A stretch of 64,000 nt of DNA from Bathymodiolus brooksi (GCA_963680875.1 OY804584.1:91138031-91202030), one strand, 5' to 3'. Shown: positions 13,601-22,995, counted from the stretch's first letter. Notes: generated by a model from the sequence alone, not told the origin. Numbers and translations are program-made.

Positions 13601-15711
13601 GGCGCCAATGTCTCCGCGTGCAGGGGAAACAAATGATTTTTTGGCGTAAAATCGTGATTTTTCACACGAAATACCCCAAAAATGTTCGCGCCTCCCTCCA
13701 ATTGGCGCAATTTTTTTTAAGTGCGCCCCCCCCCCCCTAACTTGAAATCCTGGATCCGACCCTGGCGTGGGCTTAGGAGATCATGTATGGTAATAAGTTA
13801 ATGAGTAAGTGATTGTAATTTTTCAGCTATATCATGGTGAGAACAATTTAATTTTCAATGAGATCATGATGAGGTCCGCTTTATACTACATCAACACAGC
13901 TTAGTTGGATTTTCATAGTGCTAACTTACTGAAACAACAGTTCGTGGATAGACATGTCGCTCCACTCGGACACATTATCCTGATTCCGAGACAAAAACCA
14001 TTATTGCCCTTCCTCCTAATGCTACATGCTTAGCGGAGAAGCAACAAATACCAATTTTTCGATTAGACCCGATCGGGGCTCGAACCCACGATCTATCGCA
14101 CTCGAGGCGAGAACGCTCACCATTACGCCACCGAGGCGAGAACGCTCACCATTACGCCACCGAGGCGAGAACGCTCACCATTACGCCACCGATGCAGTTG
14201 GTGGTAATAAGTATGTTCTACTATCATTCAAATATAAATAAAACAGTCTCTCCTGTTAGCATTATCCCTATTTCTTGCGAAATTTCAAATGACTAGCATC
14301 ATCATCATCGGGAGGAAGGGGTTAAATAAAGCTATTTTTTTTATCATACTAAATTAATGGACAAACAGATTTAAAAAACATACATTTAAAGAGGCATAAC
14401 TACGATTTTGACCAAAAAAATTATATTTCTCCGTATGCATTAATTGACCTTACTAGTGACAGGTAAACACGAATAATTTGTATTTTGTCGCTTATTAACT
14501 GCAAACTTGCATGGTTCTTTGTCCGTAACTAACGCCGATTAAAAGCAGATTCACAGAAAATAAGAAATAAGTGCATTGTTGTACTGATTTAATGACGATT
14601 CGGCAAACCCCGTAAACAATGCCGATAATTAATAAGATGGCGTCCATTTCTTGATCGATCTCAAAACACGAGCAGTTGCACCTTTTCCGCCCGATGCGCG
14701 TACATTTCATAACATTTATAAGTTACAGAAACACGTTTTATTAAGGCATCAATCATATCTGATAGTTTTTATGGGTAACAAAAATTTACGATTTTGGCAG
14801 AACAAAAAAAGCCGGGACAACACTACCGGTGAAATAAATTTAAAGGCGATGTGATTTGTAAAAAACGAAGAAATAAGATCAAACACAGAGCCCGTGTACT
14901 GAAATAGTTGTGTATAAAATATTGACGAAGGAGAAATAATTTTTAAAACAAGTATCCAGTTTACCACAAAGAGCAGAAATACAGAGCAAAAATAAATTAT
15001 TAATTCATTTTTTCCGTTTCTTGCTGTTTTCGCATTTTATGAGGAAAATAAGCATGGCTCATAAGTACGTTTATCAGTTTCATCTTATGTTAAGCCACGA
15101 TTAATTTTAATCTGGAAAAATAATTAAAACCTATCTTTTGCAGATTTTAACTGAATCTAACAAATTGCTAGTATATAATATATAAATAATTTGAATATTT
15201 GCATAGAAAATCTTGAATAATCGATTTGATCATTAAAAAATTATTTCTTTTAGGGACTAACAATTTTGTTCTGCAGTTTTACGTTTTAGTGTGAATTGAA
15301 ATAGATTTAATGAACAAGACGGAAAACAATGCATTTATTCATCAAGTAACTAATTCACATTTGCAATTGTTTATGAAGTTACAAAAAATATCCCCATTTG
15401 ATTTTAATGACAGACTTTATCTTGTACATTGGAATTATCAATTCAATGGCTCGACCGGACCATTTGAGAGAGAGAAAAAAGAACAAGTTATCTTCAGCTT
15501 TAGATGATAATGCATTTAGTGAACGCGAACATGCAACTAACAAAAAAAATATTCGCACAATAAACGTTGGCACTCATTTTAAAGTAAATTCTTGAAGACA
15601 ATATCACATCTTAAATTAATAATTAGTTTGCTTACCATTCGTTTGAGCAGCTACGTTCCATATCACAACCAAGAGGCCTATGAGACCCCCTTGCACGTGG
15701 TTAAACTTCAT
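1577..15711 (-). CDS. Fibrillar collagen alpha chain, 5' part (eleven exons; gene continues past left edge)
   Basis: Extracellular matrix structural protein. Exons in transcript order: 15711-15636, 10269-10063, 9172-9132, 8474-8400, 7458-7414, 6166-6113, 5556-5503, 4592-4539, 4067-4014, 3412-3359, 1675-1577. All introns are GT-AG and phase matches at every junction. Order: signal peptide, VWC domain with ten cysteines, short non-helical linker, telopeptide-like exon, then uninterrupted Gly-X-Y. Helical exons are 45, 54 (five times) and 99 bp and each begins with a whole GGA codon, the signature of the ancestral 54-bp fibrillar collagen exon. The rest of the helix and the C-propeptide lie beyond position 1, so the chain type cannot be assigned. 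No minor triple helix is seen between VWC and telopeptide, unlike vertebrate type I procollagen. Introns are full of repeats. Fibrillar collagen is near certain; the subclass is unknown. Confidence 0.93.
1676..2455. other. Collagen intron sequence without recognisable features
   Basis: AT-rich intron between the 54-bp and 99-bp collagen exons. The short open frames are low-complexity; nothing further was recognised. Confidence 0.5.
2430..2640. repeat. Dispersed repeat with internal triplication
   Basis: Three copies of AAATGCCTGTATCAAGYCAG plus GGAAATTAGYRTCATGTATT occur between 2469 and 2600, inside a longer repeat beginning GTTTAACCTTGCCACATATTA. A single, unexpanded relative lies at 8530-8690. 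Confidence 0.65.
3010..3336. repeat. 96-bp tandem array in collagen intron
   Basis: About 3.4 copies of a 96-bp unit containing GGAATTCTTGCATACCATGC and AGAGAAAGTCATCATTCGAT. The last copy is internally shortened at 3297. The array ends about 23 nt from the donor of the exon at 3359-3412. Open frames across it on both strands come from the repeat. Confidence 0.9.
3359..3412 (-). CDS. Collagen Gly-X-Y exon 10, 54 bp
   Basis: Encodes [18 protein letters not shown], six triplets; acceptor TTTCAG, donor GTAATA. A 96-bp tandem array begins about 23 nt into the following intron. Confidence 0.93.
3750..3965. repeat. Degenerate ~60-bp tandem repeat
   Basis: Four imperfect units each containing TTTTTWAATKTWAGGGGAGA followed by an ATCTTTGTA-like stretch. 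AT-rich and intronic. Confidence 0.6.
4014..4067 (-). CDS. Collagen Gly-X-Y exon 9, 54 bp
   Basis: Encodes [18 protein letters not shown], six triplets; acceptor TTTTAG, donor GTAAGT. Confidence 0.93.
4539..4592 (-). CDS. Collagen Gly-X-Y exon 8, 54 bp
   Basis: Encodes [18 protein letters not shown], six triplets; acceptor TACAG, donor GTAAGT. Confidence 0.93.
4593..5502. other. Collagen intron, no recognised feature
   Basis: AT-rich with homopolymer runs (18 T at about 4889-4906). No repeat family or coding frame could be supported. Confidence 0.4.
5503..5556 (-). CDS. Collagen Gly-X-Y exon 7, 54 bp
   Basis: Encodes [18 protein letters not shown], six triplets; acceptor TTTCAG, donor GTGAGT. 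Confidence 0.93.
6113..6166 (-). CDS. Collagen Gly-X-Y exon 6, 54 bp
   Basis: Encodes [18 protein letters not shown], six Gly-X-Y triplets, flanked by ATAG and GTAAGT. Confidence 0.93.
6302..6516 (+). repeat. SINE-B copy
   Basis: Plus-strand copy of a tRNA-derived SINE: GTTTGAATCCCACTCAGGCC (diverged B box), CTCAGGTTACCTCCACCAAT, then the tail ATATAACTGAAATATTGTTG and GTGTTAAACACCATAACCCT. The short TAACCC repetition at the end belongs to the SINE tail and is not a telomere. Confidence 0.8.
6781..7078. mobile_element. PIF/Harbinger-like MITE, family 1, copy 1 (TSD TTA)
   Basis: Terminal inverted repeats GGGACCGACCATTTAACTTG and, at the right end, AGTTAAATGGTCGTTCCC. They are flanked by TTA on both sides (6778-6780, 7079-7081). 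A TWA target duplication with GGG-starting TIRs is typical of PIF/Harbinger. The interior holds poly-T tracts and repeated CCACCAAAATCAGA. Non-coding. Confidence 0.8.
7082..7413. other. Collagen intron, no recognised feature
   Basis: AT-rich; nothing could be supported. Confidence 0.4.
7414..7458 (-). CDS. Collagen exon 5: first Gly-X-Y exon, 45 bp
   Basis: Encodes [15 protein letters not shown], five perfect Gly-X-Y triplets beginning with a complete Gly codon. The acceptor is TTTTTCAG and the donor is GTAAG. Confidence 0.93.
7459..8030. other. Collagen intron, no recognised feature
   Basis: AT-rich unique-looking sequence with no repeat family or coding frame. Confidence 0.4.
8033..8110 (+). 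repeat. SINE-A fragment
   Basis: Contains GTTGTTTCAGTGAGCTAGCA and TCATCATCTCACTCAACATC, matching the middle of the SINE-A family. Both ends are lost. Confidence 0.5.
8400..8474 (-). CDS. Collagen exon 4: N-telopeptide-like segment
   Basis: A 75-bp exon encoding [19 protein letters not shown] followed by VAYSSV. The DEKAGG stretch resembles the YDEKSTGG lysyl-oxidase cross-linking site of vertebrate type I collagen N-telopeptides, and it lies directly before the first triple-helical exon, as expected for a telopeptide. Both ends are in phase 0. Confidence 0.78.
8530..8690 (+). repeat. Dispersed repeat, unexpanded relative of 2430-2640
   Basis: Begins GTTTAACCCTGCCACTTTTT and contains a single GTCCCTGTACCAAGCAAGGA unit, then GGGCGATAGTGTGGTATCTT. 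Confidence 0.55.
9132..9172 (-). CDS. Collagen exon 3: short non-helical linker
   Basis: A 41-bp exon encoding (I)[13 protein letters not shown]. It completes the split codon of the VWC exon (A plus TA) and ends on a complete codon before GTAAGT. It is basic with no Gly-X-Y repeat. I call it from flanking splice sites and phase agreement on both sides. Confidence 0.75.
9280..9376 (-). mobile_element. Fragment of a dispersed TIR element (CAGGGGCGGATCC end)
   Basis: On the minus strand it starts CAGGGGCGGATCCAGGATTT and runs into TTGCGCCGAGCGGAGGGAGG. A related sequence with the same end is at 13675-13765. The terminus looks hAT-like (CAGGGG); the other end was not found. Confidence 0.5.
10063..10269 (-). 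CDS. Collagen exon 2: von Willebrand factor C (VWC) domain
   Basis: A 207-bp exon encoding about 69 residues with ten cysteines, including the CxxCxC core (CRVCKC) and the terminal CCxxC (CCPVC), as expected of a complete VWC domain. The acceptor (TTTCAG before 10269) and donor (GTAAGT after 10063) are both strong. VWC domains occupy the N-propeptide of several fibrillar collagens and bind growth factors of the BMP/TGF-beta group in some family members; binding here is not shown. Confidence 0.93.
10494..10757 (-). repeat. SINE-B copy
   Basis: Minus-oriented. Contains the tail (GGTGTTTAATGCCACTTTCA on plus), GGAGGAAACCGGAGTATCCG, the B-box region GCGGGATTCAAACTCACAAC and the 5' head through TAGTTGTAAATCCAACTACC. 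Confidence 0.82.
11165..11245 (-). repeat. SINE-B 3' fragment
   Basis: GGTTATGGTGTTTAACACCA with CTATAATATTTCAATTATAT is the inverted SINE-B tail; the 5' part is absent. Confidence 0.5.
11452..12083. mobile_element. TIR element with subterminal TACGTTTGAGCGC repeats (8-bp TSD)
   Basis: Target duplication TAAAATAG at 11444-11451 and 12084-12091. Left end GTGCACTACGTTTGAGCGCA; the right end reads, inverted, TTGCACGACGTTTGAGTGCA. The 13-mer TACGTTTGAGCGC or close variants recurs four times near the left end and, inverted, three to four times near the right end. No coding capacity. An 8-bp TSD with subterminal repeats fits hAT-like elements. Confidence 0.75.
12160..12212 (+). repeat. SINE-B tail fragment
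   Basis: CACTGAAATATTATTGAAAG and TGGCATTAAACACCATAACC; tail only. Confidence 0.5.
12750..13005. mobile_element. PIF/Harbinger-like MITE, family 1, inverted copy with damaged left TIR
   Basis: Inverted relative of 6781-7078, sharing poly-A tracts, GATTTTGGTGGAGG and CAAGTTAAATGGTCGGTCCC at the right end, followed by TTA. The left TIR is broken: the sequence runs into AAAGTAACACAAGCCATGAA, which itself repeats one at 12555. Confidence 0.7.
13281..13304. repeat. (TAAA)n microsatellite
   Basis: Six tandem TAAA units. Confidence 0.9.
13675..13765 (-). mobile_element. Fragment of the CAGGGTCGGATCC-end element, second copy
   Basis: CTTGAAATCCTGGATCCGAC at the right and GCGCCTCCCTCCAATTGGCG to the left, parallel to 9280-9376. 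Confidence 0.5.
13795..14195 (-). repeat. SINE-A copy with triplicated tRNA-like head
   Basis: Inverted SINE-A: tail TTTTTCAGCTATATCATGGT on the left, body through CAACACAGCTTAGTTGGATT, B-box complement CGGGGCTCGAACCCACGATC. The tRNA-like 5' head (29-bp unit starting CGAGGCGAGAACGCTCACCA) is repeated three times in tandem at 14103-14189. Read on the minus strand, the unit contains the A-box-like TGGCGTAATGG. Confidence 0.85.
14200..15635. other. Collagen intron 1, 5' part, no recognised element
   Basis: AT-rich sequence. Small open frames (for example 15310-15595) show no domain or splice-supported structure. Confidence 0.4.
15636..15711 (-). CDS. Collagen exon 1: start codon and signal peptide
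   Basis: ATG at 15711-15709, then [19 protein letters not shown], a short basic n-region and a hydrophobic core ending near AAQTN, a typical secretory signal. The donor follows directly (CTTAC on the plus strand at 15631-15635) and leaves phase 1. It joins the VWC exon in frame to give TNDDSKC. I chose this ATG because it is the only one in frame before the hydrophobic core. No convincing TATA box or transcription start was identified upstream. Confidence 0.85.
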
Positions 15712-16749
15712 ATTTAGGTCTACTGTCTATCAGAACATTGACAAACAAATAGAATATGGAATAAAATTTCTTAAACTGCCCTGTTGGTAAGACTAAATTT
15801 TGGCCTGAGCTGCTGGGCCAATAATCTAGGAAGGGCCGTGCTGCCTTTTTACAAAAGCAACAGCGGATTCCTAGTTACACTTTACAAACTTTTCCACAGC
15901 GGCCAGTTGCCAACTGCTGTATACAGTGCAAACTAAAATTTGTACACAATCTTCAAGTCTTGCAGGAACCAATCATTGACTAAGATTGTAATTTTATTAT
16001 TTAAGTGGGGGTAAACGCCCGAGAGAGAATAGAGTTGTCAATCAAATTATGTAGTCGTCATCAGTAACCTGTAGATTCTGTGAATAATGCTGAGATGTTA
16101 CAAATTTGTGGGAGACGTAAAGATTTATAATCAAGTTTTTTTTAAGAGTGAAATTCAATCTTTCAGCAAAAAAAATACACGCGGTAGCTACATAAAAAAT
16201 AGGGGAAAAAAAGTTGACCCGAGATAACCTTTGTCTACCAGAAGCTATTACCAGATTGTAATCTTATACAAGTGTCTGCAAAAATATTCATATGTGTGTT
16301 AAATAAAACAGTTTTGTAAGATTTTCTGTGCCAGGGGTTATCCAAGGGGAACCAATTTAAAGAAAATTTGAGAAAAAAAAGATTCTCTGAATTTCTTGTG
16401 GAAAAATGTATTTAATGAACAACCGTAGATAGGCTTCAACGTTTTAGTAAATACATATTTTCCTCAATATATTTTGCAAGACATTTCTTTTGATATAAAA
16501 TATCATAAAGATGTTGGTAGGGAGGGTGATAATAAGTCTTTTGGGGGCACTTTTGTTAAAACTGATGAAAACAAAATAAATGTTTAATCTCGACTTCGGT
16601 CCCAATAGTCCATATGTTGGCTCAAAAATGAGTTTTGGAGTTTGAATTGAATGTGTATTCTGCTGCCTAAATCAGCTAAAAAATATATTACAATATAGTT
16701 TGATGTCTTACGAAATTTGTTTGCAAAAACCAGAACTTGTAAAGTATAT
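15712..16749. promoter_or_regulatory. 5' flank of the collagen gene (promoter expected here, not resolved)
   Basis: Transcription of the collagen gene must start in or above this interval. A TATA-like AATAATAAAAT is on the minus strand near 15990-16000, about 280 nt above the ATG, but I have no further support. No other feature was recognised. Confidence 0.25.
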
Positions 16750-17129
16750 TTTTACCAACATATATTAGATGTATGCTTATTTTGTTCCGGGGTATAGAAA
16801 TGGGACCGAGAGCTTCTTGGGCTTGAAGGGGCGTCCGTCGGTTGTGCGGGATGTAAAAAGTCACAACCAACCCGTCCTGCGGATGAGACGTATATAAAAC
16901 CGAGGTCCCGTGTTGAGAGATTGCCACCCTCTCCGCACGTTAAAGAACCCAATGTAACAGCTCATTATGAGCATTATGCTCATGATGAGTGGTCCATAAG
17001 AGACCTGTTGCACTGGCAAAATTATCCGTCCCTACCCATCACCTTTCCTTGTTTCGAGTTCCGTGGCGTTTAAATTTTAAATGTTCTCGTCCTGAATATA
17101 GCTGAAAAATTGCTCGCTGGACGTTAAAC

Positions 17130-17160
<31 letters not shown>
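16750..17160 (+). repeat. SINE-C copy ending in (AATC)n
   Basis: A third SINE-like family. The body includes CGTCCGTCGGTTGTGCGGGA and CCGCACGTTAAAGAACCCAA. The tail GAATATAGCTGAAAAATTGC then GGACGTTAAACACCAATCAA leads into repeated AATC. No clear B box is visible, so the head is probably truncated. Confidence 0.65.
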
Positions 17161-18727
17161 TTTTTTTTTCACAGAACTTCACAATACAAATGTATGTCCC
17201 CCCCTTTTTTTTTATGACAAAACATGAAGTGTTATCATTTAGTTAAGACTTGGTGTATTATGTAGTATTATGCACACGCATATAGGCCAACCATGTTTTT
17301 TTCATTGTTTATCTATTGAATTAAAACTTTTCATCGAGATGTATAGTATACTTATCATTAGACCCAATTTTTATAAACATAATTTGAACTTTTCCTCCCC
17401 CACCCCCACCCACACACACACCCAAAAACAAAATTAAATATTCACAGATCTGAGTTATTTTTTTTTTTTATTTAAACAATACATGGATTACAACTTATTC
17501 CTCGTTTTTTAACTAATCTACCAGTATAATGTTAAATTAAAAAAAAAATCAGCGTAGACAACTCAATATCGATGTTCTTCATTATTCAGAGATTTAAAAT
17601 AAATATAAGGATAAACATTTAGGGGATAAGTTTTTTCCGGGAAAAAAATTGTCACCAAATTTTAAACGAAAAAATTTACCTAGGAGATTTTTGGTAAATT
17701 TTGAGAAACAGCCATGTATATTTTGGGTAGTGGGGTTTTCTTATTTCTTTTATTGGTGATTTCTAATATGGGGTATAAAAGTGGATTATTTTTAATTTGG
17801 GGTACATGGGATTTCTAAATATCTCTACAAAATAGAAAAGAATAGCAAATGAGATAAGCATGTGCATGTCCCACATAATCAACAAGTCTATCTAGGACAC
17901 ATTTGACCTGTTTTTTTAGCAATTGTTTTTTATAATTTGATGATGTATCTACTTCATCTCAACTTTATTACGTAATCTAGAAAATGTGTAGACTATACAG
18001 AATGTATTTTGTCGAGGGAAAAAATGCTGATGTTTCATCAAATTTAATTTATGTCACGAAATCTGTCTTCGGATGCTGGGAAAGTGTAATGCATGTACGT
18101 TTCACGCCCAACCTATATATCATGCTGCATAACTAAAAACAGAGATGAACAAAGGATATTAATGTCTTCCTTCCTGCCATTATTTGATTTTTATTTTACA
18201 AATTTATTGTTGAAAATGTCGTGATGACTTAACGCTAAATGTCTTGAAAAATGATGCATACTTTTTGTTTGTAAAATGCACACAGATTATGGATATCCAA
18301 CTTCTCCAGTTAATATATGTTCTTCTATTTCCCAACGTTATGGTTAAGAAATCTCGTCCCAAAGGTGAGGGGTGGGTGTTTTCTTAAGTAAAAAATCGAA
18401 CCCGAAGAAATAGTGTATAAAAGTTTTATTCTTAAGGATCAACAACTTTTTATCTGAGGGATGTCTTCTTCGTACAGATTTTTTTTCGTACCTGATCCGA
18501 GTCGACGCATATCAATTTCATTTCTTTTTTTATTAGAAATATAAATGGGATATATATGGAAAGGGCGGGTTTTGAATCATTAGCATTTTTTGGTACGTCA
18601 AACAAGAGACAAAATCCTTTTCCCTCAAGAGAAATATTTGATGCCTGGGTTTGTAGAGCCGAAATTGACAAATAGAGAAAAATGCTAAATTAAGCGCATG
18701 TTACTTACTACATGTATATACACGTAC
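17161..18727. other. Intergenic stretch, no gene seen
   Basis: AT-rich, with a C/A-rich tract near 17395-17426. No coding frame above background and no dispersed family recognised. Confidence 0.5.
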
Positions 18728-19082
18728 GAGTGAGTGAGTGATTGTTAATTAACGACAATTCAGCAATATTTAAGCTATATCATGGCGAGAACAAGTTAAT
18801 TTTCAATGAGATGATGATGAGGTCAGCTTTGTATTTGACCAACACGCTTAATTGGATTTTTATATTGCTAGCCCACTGAAACAACAGTCCGAATATATAC
18901 ATGTAGCCCATGCACTCGGACACATTAACCTGATTCCGCGCCAACCCGTTTTTGCTCTTTCTCCTTAATGATATGGGCTAAGCTGAGAAACAACCAATTC
19001 TAATTTTATAGTCTTTGGCTTGACCCGACCGGGGCTCGAACCCATGATCTACCGCACTCGAGGCGAGCACGCTAACTATCGA
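18728..19082 (-). repeat. SINE-A copy, near full length
   Basis: Inverted: GTGAGTGAGTGATTGTTAAT tail, CTATATCATGGCGAGAACAA, body, then CGACCGGGGCTCGAACCCAT (B box complement) and CACTCGAGGCGAGCACGCTA (head). Confidence 0.85.
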
Positions 19083-19274
19083 TGCTGGTCAAACGTTTGA
19101 TGGTTGGTGCCAATAAGAGAAAGCTTAATAACATCAAGCTGTCTTGTATGGTATCTCTGAAATGTGCAGTGAGAGAAATAAGTTACTTAAGAGCAATGCA
19201 AAGTAACTTTAATATTTGAGTTACTTTCATATTAGTGTATTTATATTGTATCTGTTATAAGTTGGTTATAGTGA

Positions 19275-19408
19275 CTTTTTGCCTCCTCAGCCCTCATGCT
19301 ACTTTTTGTTTTTAATTGTTTCATGTTTTGTGTATGTCTGTTGATTGTTTTGTTGCTGATGACAATCCTTTGTTGGATTTAATATCAATAAAGAATTTGA
19401 ATTTGAAT
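19275..19408 (+). mobile_element. LINE 3'-end fragment
   Basis: Ends ATCAATAAAGAATTTGAATT with short repetition of TTTGAA, preceded by GATGACAATCCTTTGTTGGA. This is a tail style typical of CR1-group non-LTR retrotransposons in invertebrates. No coding part remains. Confidence 0.5.
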
Positions 19409-19765
19409 GTGTATGATAGTCAGCTTAGAAAATGGCAATTTAACAGATTAACCACTAAATATTTATTGTCATATAAACTTTTACAACTTGAGTTCACAAT
19501 GACAAATTAACATTTAGGGTTTCATATACTAGTATAACACTTCAGCTATTTGTTTTATCAAGACTCCATGCTTACGGATGGACATACTCGAACGTCATGC
19601 ATGTTTTCCATATTTCAGATCCCGGGAATCTTGTAATAGTACAAATGACTTTCATCCTTTGTTAGATTACTGTCGATTCAGCTTTTTTTCAAATGCACAA
19701 ATATACAAATAAATAAACCACAAAACAATTACATTGAAGAAAAGATGTAATATGCATTAAATAAT

Positions 19766-20294
19766 CACTGGGGTAAAGCTGATGACCGTAACTGTAATTA
19801 CGGTCATCCCAAGATGGCGGACATGAAATTAGGTAAGAATCTTTTTTGTCGATTAAATTGTTTCTATAATGTATTTTAAATGACATATGCATTAGTACGA
19901 TAGTAATCTATGAACTTTTCACAAGGAAATCACAAATTACGATTGAAAAATGTATATGAAAGAGAAAATCCGATTTTAAAAAATCACTAAGATGACCGTA
20001 ACTGATCATAATTCGGCGGTGCAATTACGGTCATCTTAGCGATTTTTTTAAATCGGATTTTCTCTTTCATATACATTTTTTAGTCGTAATTTGTGATTTC
20101 CTTGTGATAAGTTCATATAGATTACTATCGAACCAATCTGCCATTTAAAATACATTATAGAAACAATTTAATCGACAAAAAAGATTTTTACCTGATTCCA
20201 CGTCGCCATCTTGGGATGACCGTAATTACAGTTACGGTCACAGGGACTATAACTGCGAGCCCCTGTGGTTACGGTCATCAGCTTTAACCCAGTG
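19766..20294. mobile_element. Palindromic foldback MITE (CACTGGGG ends)
   Basis: An inverted repeat across almost the whole element. Left end CACTGGGGTAAAGCTGATGA; right end TCATCAGCTTTAACCCAGTG. Arms of about 240 bp face each other around a short spacer near 20005-20020 (GATCATAATTCGGCGG). Flanking AATAAT on both sides may be a decayed target duplication. No coding capacity. It carries a nested 29-bp insertion at 20239-20267. The hAT-like assignment is tentative. Confidence 0.8.
20239..20267. mobile_element. 29-bp remnant of the CACAGGGG foldback element, with target duplication
   Basis: CACAGGG joined to ACTATAACTGCGAGCCCCTG then TG: both termini of the element at 24468-25221 with almost all of the interior missing. 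It is flanked by GTTACGGT (or GTTACGGTCA) at 20231 and 20268. It interrupts the otherwise symmetrical right arm of the palindromic MITE. Confidence 0.8.
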
Positions 20295-21674
20295 AATAAT
20301 GTTAGTAGATAGATTAAGTCAAGTGTTTACAATTATCAATATAAATATATTTTTCCTGCTGTCTGGATATTTTTGTGTCTAACCGCAAAAACCAAAAACG
20401 CTTTAAAATGTGTTGTTTATCTGCATTTTTAACAATTTTCTGCCATATCGTGACTACCAGATTTAATGAAGTGGAACGAACCGACATGACCATTGACACC
20501 CCGGTCTGAGAGAAGTGTCTGGAAACCTCGAGTATGGTATCAGGGGAGCTAACTCACTACAGTTGACGACCTCTTAGACGCTCGACCAGCCATTCATGAG
20601 TCTTAGTACAAAATATAATAATAAAGCTTCTAACGAATATATACACTGGATGCATAAAAGGGTAGGAAGTAGCTGCGGAACCGTAACTCTTAAAACAGTC
20701 ATTTGTCTTTTGAATCTAAGTAAAGTAAAAAAAGAAGGAAAAATGACAGTCAATGACTATGGATCCGCAGCTGGATCAGGCAAAGGAAAGAATGGAAACG
20801 ATGGGAAGCTAGGTGGACTAGGGGAAGAAGAGGCCGAGGGAAGAGAATATGACTTGGGGGGGGGGGAGAATAAAGGGGACAACGCGAGGGATATAGGGAA
20901 TCAGAAGAGGAATGGGTATATCACAATATGAGATATTAATCTGTAAACATTTCTTATTTGACCTTGAAACCACCGTCCCAAATATGTAATCTATGATATA
21001 ATTCTGGTCTTCATTAATTTAAAAATAGTTTTTAATGAAATATTTGAATGATTTCTAACTTATTAGTTTTGTTTGTTTCTTTCTTTCTTTTTTGTTGTTG
21101 ACAGTTTACAATTATCAATTTCCCCAACAGTTCAATCTGATTTCTAAGTCGATTTATAATGAAGCAACACACCATTCAGAATTAAATAAGTCTGTGGATT
21201 ACAGAGATACGACATTCTACGTCAATGAAAAAAAAGTCCTGAATAAAATATAACCCTGGAAATTGTACATTACTAATATGACACAGGGACAACAGTTATC
21301 ATATTTGCTCAGTTTTTCTGCAATTACTAGTTGAGCTCCCTAAAATGTAAATTTTGTTAGGTCGGCCAAATTTCTTGAGATCCAATGTTCAGGGACCCAG
21401 ACCAAAGGTTAATAGCCCAGAGCCAATGGGTCAGGGTTAAGTTTTATCTGATGACATTTCATAGCATATATCACATGTAATTCTCATACCTTAATTACCG
21501 ACCTGTCAAAAGAAAATAAATCGGTAAATCTCGGGTGAAGCCGCTGCTCAAACAGGAACGGAGTCGATCGAGTTGTGAAGAAGGGCAAATAACTGACAAT
21601 GTATCGCGAACACCTCACCGCGCCAGGGAATCAAACTCGCAATCTTAGTAATGTTGCTTACATAATGCCAAGTG
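20295..21674. other. Intergenic, no supported gene
   Basis: Holds a 111-codon open frame (20596-20931) ending in a Gly/Glu-rich low-complexity stretch. I could not assign it. Confidence 0.4.
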
Positions 21675-21840
21675 ATTTGTTTTTCAGCAATATGATGGCT
21701 AGAACAAGTTATATTTTGATGAGATGAACATAATATTAGTTTGCACTATAGACCAATGCCCGAGTTTGGGAAAACAACAGTCGACAAGTAGACATGCCGT
21801 TCCACCAGAACACATTTTCCTGGCTCCAAGCCATCTAGGC
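21675..21840 (-). repeat. SINE-A, diverged fragment
   Basis: CAGCAATATGATGGCTAGAA, GATGAGATGAACATAATATT and GTTCCACCAGAACACATTTT match the SINE-A body; the head is missing. Confidence 0.55.
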
Positions 21841-21944
21841 ACTTTTATATATAAAATGTATATAATCAAGAAAATATGGAAGACGTAAGCATCCACAATC
21901 TTATAACGTTTGGTTTTTTTTATTTTCAACAACAGCATGTGCCT

Positions 21945-22132
21945 ATCGCTGATGAAGTTGAGTTCGAATTCCTCTAATGGCGAGGTGTATTCGAAACAAC
22001 ATTATGTGATAAAGTTTGTCAGTGATTTACGCAAGGTCGGTGGTTTTCTCCGGGTACTCCGGTTTCCACCAATAAAATTGATAGCCACAAAATAACTGAA
22101 ATACAGTTGAAAGTGGCGTTAAACACCATAAA
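21945..22132 (+). repeat. SINE-B copy, 5' truncated
   Basis: TTGAGTTCGAATTCCTCTAA (B box), GGTGGTTTTCTCCGGGTACT, CCACCAATAAAATTGATAGC and the tail GTGGCGTTAAACACCATAAA. Confidence 0.8.
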
Positions 22133-22702
22133 TCAAACTATTAACAACATTATTTTTCACTCACAATTTCCATTTTTAAAACAGAACAAAATCGCTGTAC
22201 TTAGCAGAATTTCGAATTTCATTTTGGCAAATTGCAGAAGACCAATTAACGACAAGTTACGTTGCTATCATGTTAATAGTAATAATAATAATTTTATTGT
22301 CAAATAAACATTCATGCATGTTTGTGACCAGAAAAAAAACCAAACAACAACAAAACAAAAACAAAACAATGTAAACAAGATATCTCAATTTATCATGTTA
22401 ATAATAATACTGATATTTCCTGCACATTTTGACTGGTTAATCATATAAATGGCGTCATACAAAGGTCAGGATCTTCATTGAGATCTTTGGCCTCTTTCCA
22501 ACTCTTATCATTTTTTTTAATATAAGTTCTTAGCTGAAGTTGATTATTTATTACTTATTTTAATAACCAACATGCTCATAAAGTACTATTAACTCGCAAA
22601 TTACAACGATGTCATAGGTCAGAGGTTAATTTACATTTATTTCAAGACTGAATACAACTTTTTTAAATACTATTGTAAAATTGATAAATATATAAAGAAT
22701 AA

Positions 22703-22995
22703 GTGAGAGTGATTGTTGCTTAGCATCCAATGAGGAACATTTCAGCTATACCATGGCGAGAACAAGTTAATTTTCAATGAGATGATGACGAGGTCCGCTT
22801 TGTACTAGACCATCACGCTTAGTTGGATTTTTATAGTGCTAGATCACTGAAACCAACCAGTCTTTGCTCCTACTGTTTAAAGCAGCGTGCTGAGCGGAGT
22901 AGCAGCAGATACCAATTTTATAGTCTTTGGTTTGACCCGACCGAGGCTCACACTCGAGGCAAGCACGCCTAACCATTACACCACCCATGCGGTTG
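22703..22995 (-). repeat. SINE-A copy
   Basis: Inverted: AGTGAGAGTGATTGTTGCTT tail, TATACCATGGCGAGAACAAG, TAGTCTTTGGTTTGACCCGA and head CACTCGAGGCAAGCACGCCT. Confidence 0.82.

Noticed and set aside
13795..14195. tRNA gene suggested by A and B boxes
   Set aside because: The boxes belong to the SINE-A head. The full tRNA fold is lost, and the body and tail match the other SINE copies.
20596..20931. 111-codon frame with Gly/Glu-rich end
   Set aside because: Low complexity, no domain, no splice context. A poly-G run inside makes the frame fragile.
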